Source of the DNA: Brumimicrobium salinarum
Lineage (GTDB): Bacteria > Bacteroidota > Bacteroidia > Flavobacteriales_D > Crocinitomicaceae
NCBI RefSeq assembly: GCF_002844555.1
Contig: NZ_PJNI01000002.1
Span: 224,671-288,670, forward strand
Length of the DNA stretch: 64,000 nt
Direction of reading: 5' to 3'
In this document: one piece after another, positions 62,476 to 64,000 of the stretch
Position numbering within the stretch: position 1 is the first letter of the stretch
How the letters are laid out: every line of letters begins with the position of its first letter
Made by a program: the position numbers and the translations under genes
Notes under the pieces: generated by a model
Told to the model about the DNA's origin: nothing
Database searches by the model: none
What the model saw: only the letters and a program-made list of their open reading frames with translations

Positions 62476-63291
62476 ATGGCGAACAATTTATTAAAAGGAA
62501 AACGAGGAATTATTTTTGGTGCATTGAATGACAAGTCAATCGCATGGAAGGTAGCCGAACTTGCACACGCTGAAGGAGCAAAATTTGTTTTAACGAATGC
62601 TCCTATTGCAATGCGCATGGGGCAAATACAAGAATTAGCAGATAAAACAAACAGTGAAATTATTCCGGCTGATGCTACAAGTGACGAAGACATCTCTAAT
62701 TTAATCGATCAATCGATGGAAATTCTTGGAGGAAAAATTGATTTTGTACTTCATTCAATTGGAATGTCACCAAATGTTAGAAAAGGCAAACATTATACTG
62801 ACTTAAATTATAAGTTTTATAGTCAAAGTTTAGATATCTCAGCAACGTCTTTACATAAAATTCTATCTATTTCAATGAAAAAAGATGCAATTAGTGAATG
62901 GGGATCTGTTTTAGCATTAACGTATATTGCAGCTCAACGAATTTTCCCAGATTATAACGATATGGCTGATGCAAAATCATTACTTGAATCTATTTCTCGA
63001 AGTTTTGGTTACCATTATGGAATTAAAAATAAAGTGCGTATCAATACGATATCGCAATCCCCTACTCCAACAACAGCTGGAGAAGGAATCAAAGGTTTTG
63101 ATGAATTTGTTTCTTTTAGTGACAAAATGAGTCCGTTAGGAAATGCCAGTGCTGAGGCTTGTGCAGATTATTGTGTTACCATGTTTTCAGATTACACAAA
63201 ATACGTTACCATGCAAAACCTCTTCCACGATGGTGGATTTAGTTCTACAGGAGTAACACAAGAAGTAATTGATAAGTTTACTGAAGAATAA
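62476..63291 (+). CDS. fabI: Enoyl-[acyl-carrier-protein] reductase (NADH)
   Basis: A 271-residue short-chain dehydrogenase of FabI type. GALNDKSIAWKVA replaces the classical glycine motif, HSIGMSPN follows, and the active site has Tyr150, Tyr160 and Lys167 (Y-x6-K). It carries out the last step of each fatty-acid elongation round and is the target of triclosan-type inhibitors. Confidence 0.93.
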   Translation: MANNLLKGKRGIIFGALNDKSIAWKVAELAHAEGAKFVLTNAPIAMRMGQIQELADKTNSEIIPADATSDEDISNLIDQSMEILGGKIDFVLHSIGMSPNVRKGKHYTDLNYKFYSQSLDISATSLHKILSISMKKDAISEWGSVLALTYIAAQRIFPDYNDMADAKSLLESISRSFGYHYGIKNKVRINTISQSPTPTTAGEGIKGFDEFVSFSDKMSPLGNASAEACADYCVTMFSDYTKYVTMQNLFHDGGFSSTGVTQEVIDKFTEE

Positions 63292-63300
63292 CATTATTGA

Positions 63301-63329
63301 ATAGGAGGATTTACTTTCCTCCTATTTTT
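63301..63329 (+). terminator. Terminator of fabI
   Basis: ATAGGAGG (63301-63308) and CCTCCTAT (63318-63325) form the stem, followed by T's. Confidence 0.85.
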
Positions 63330-63476
63330 ATTAACCATATAAGCTATGTAATCAACTGTATAAAACTTGCACCGAAATCGTATTGATCACTTACTTTTAG
63401 TTATTTACAATAAAATTAAATACCCAAAAAAAATAGATTTACGTAAAATTAAGTGTTAATAATATAATTAAATTAT

Positions 63477-63484
63477 TATTTTTG
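63477..63484 (+). promoter_or_regulatory. -7 box of the DUF5684-like gene
   Basis: TATTTTTG fully matches TAnnTTTG. It leaves an ~82-nt leader (about 63489-63571) before the ATG, unusually long for this window. Confidence 0.45.
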
Positions 63485-63571
63485 AAAATAGTGAAGACAA
63501 GCCTCACTTTAAAAACAGGGCGTATCCGAAAAGCCACATGAGTAGGGAAATTTAAAAACATACTATTTATT

Positions 63572-63946
63572 ATGGAAAGTTTAGCACAAATTATTGGAAT
63601 TTTACTTTATTTAGGCATCATTGTTTTGATGATTGCATCATTATGGACAATCTATTCAAAAGCTGGAAAGCCTGGTTGGGCAGCAATAATCCCTATTTAT
63701 AACATTGTTGTATTATTGGAAATTGTTGGACGTCCTATTTGGTGGATCATACTCATGCTGATTCCAATTGTAAATATTATCGTTTCAATTATTGTCTATA
63801 ATGACCTATCAAAAGCATTTGGTAAAGATGTTGGCTATACAATTGGAATAATTTTCCTTCCATTTATCTTTTTACCTATGTTGGCTTTTGGAGATGCAAA
63901 ATATAAAAACGCTGTAACTGAAGATTCAGATTTACTGGATCAATAG
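63572..63946 (+). CDS. DUF5684-like membrane protein
   Basis: A 124-residue protein of four membrane helices with SKAGKPGWAAIIPIYN and WWIILMLIPIVN, the same motifs as the N-terminal domain of the LepB fusion in this window. The stand-alone DUF5684 family is of unknown function. A terminator follows 26 nt after the stop. Confidence 0.82.
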   Translation: MESLAQIIGILLYLGIIVLMIASLWTIYSKAGKPGWAAIIPIYNIVVLLEIVGRPIWWIILMLIPIVNIIVSIIVYNDLSKAFGKDVGYTIGIIFLPFIFLPMLAFGDAKYKNAVTEDSDLLDQ

Positions 63947-63972
63947 CGCATAAAAAGCATATAGATTTTTTT

Positions 63973-64000
63973 AAATGAACACTTCGGTGTTCATTTTTTT
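63973..64000 (+). terminator. Terminator with TTCG loop
   Basis: AAATGAACAC (63973-63982), TTCG loop, GTGTTCATTT (63987-63996) and a T-run to the window end. Confidence 0.88.

Overview
The window is AT-rich chromosomal DNA (roughly one third G+C by eye) from a member of the Bacteroidota, most likely Flavobacteriales. The evidence is: C-terminal sorting domains of the type IX secretion system (types A and B), SprB-like and PKD repeats, family-specific genes (Bpur/PUR-alpha-like, TIGR02757, DUF5683, DUF2452, WbqC, an LepB fused to a DUF5684-like domain), and Bacteroidota promoters (TTG or TTTG at -33, about 19-20 nt, then TAnnTTTG at -7) with almost no Shine-Dalgarno sites. Genus and species cannot be named from this sequence.

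Layout. 1-2.0 kb: 3' end of a secreted T9SS protein, its terminator, and a five-copy array of ~141-bp palindromic tandem repeats. 2.0-11.1 kb: housekeeping and stress genes (J-domain/KTSC, cold-shock domain, glutathione peroxidase, Smr, M50 protease, LolD-type ATPase, TIGR02757, YhhN, DUF420, TlpA-like, small membrane and coiled-coil proteins). 11.2-15.7 kb: a double-length UvrA paralogue with four ATPase modules. 15.9-21.6 kb: a seven-gene surface-glycan cassette (flippase, SGNH hydrolase, Asp/Glu racemase, methyltransferase, HAD phosphatase, LicC-like nucleotidyltransferase, LicD-like phosphotransferase). 21.6-32.7 kb: mixed accessory region (FMN reductase, alpha/beta hydrolase, lipoprotein, a large T9SS LVIVD-repeat protein, two unknown genes tied to pcm, a polytopic membrane protein, a response regulator followed by a kinase stump, an XRE/S24 repressor). 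tRNA-His lies at 32.8 kb.

33-46.4 kb is a conserved core: Gfo/Idh/MocA oxidoreductase, lipoprotein, polyprenyl glycosylphosphotransferase, pyrR-pyrB, STAS protein, RNase Z, VanX-like dipeptidase, Bpur, parA-parB-DUF5683-dapB-lepB-wbqC. 46.4-48.5 kb has no intact protein gene. It holds a candidate small RNA with its own promoter and terminator, a decayed ISAon1-type transposase, and three identical tRNA-Lys genes in 149-bp tandem repeats. 48.5-64 kb: aroK, a STAS-like protein, a structured intergenic region, the proline operon proC-proB-proA, a GT9 glycosyltransferase, a T9SS PKD protein, pepD, ettA, a K+/H+ antiporter, DUF2452, fabI and a stand-alone DUF5684-like membrane protein.

Points needing a second look: proC and the GT9 gene are each broken by one base at a 7-nt homopolymer, and in both a -1 shift exactly restores the family protein. 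The glycan cassette pairs LicC-like and LicD-like enzymes with a phosphatase, racemase and methyltransferase but has no choline kinase or permease, so its phospho-substituent is unknown. The double UvrA has one decayed ATP site. Several promoters sit so close to ATG codons that the mRNAs should be almost leaderless.
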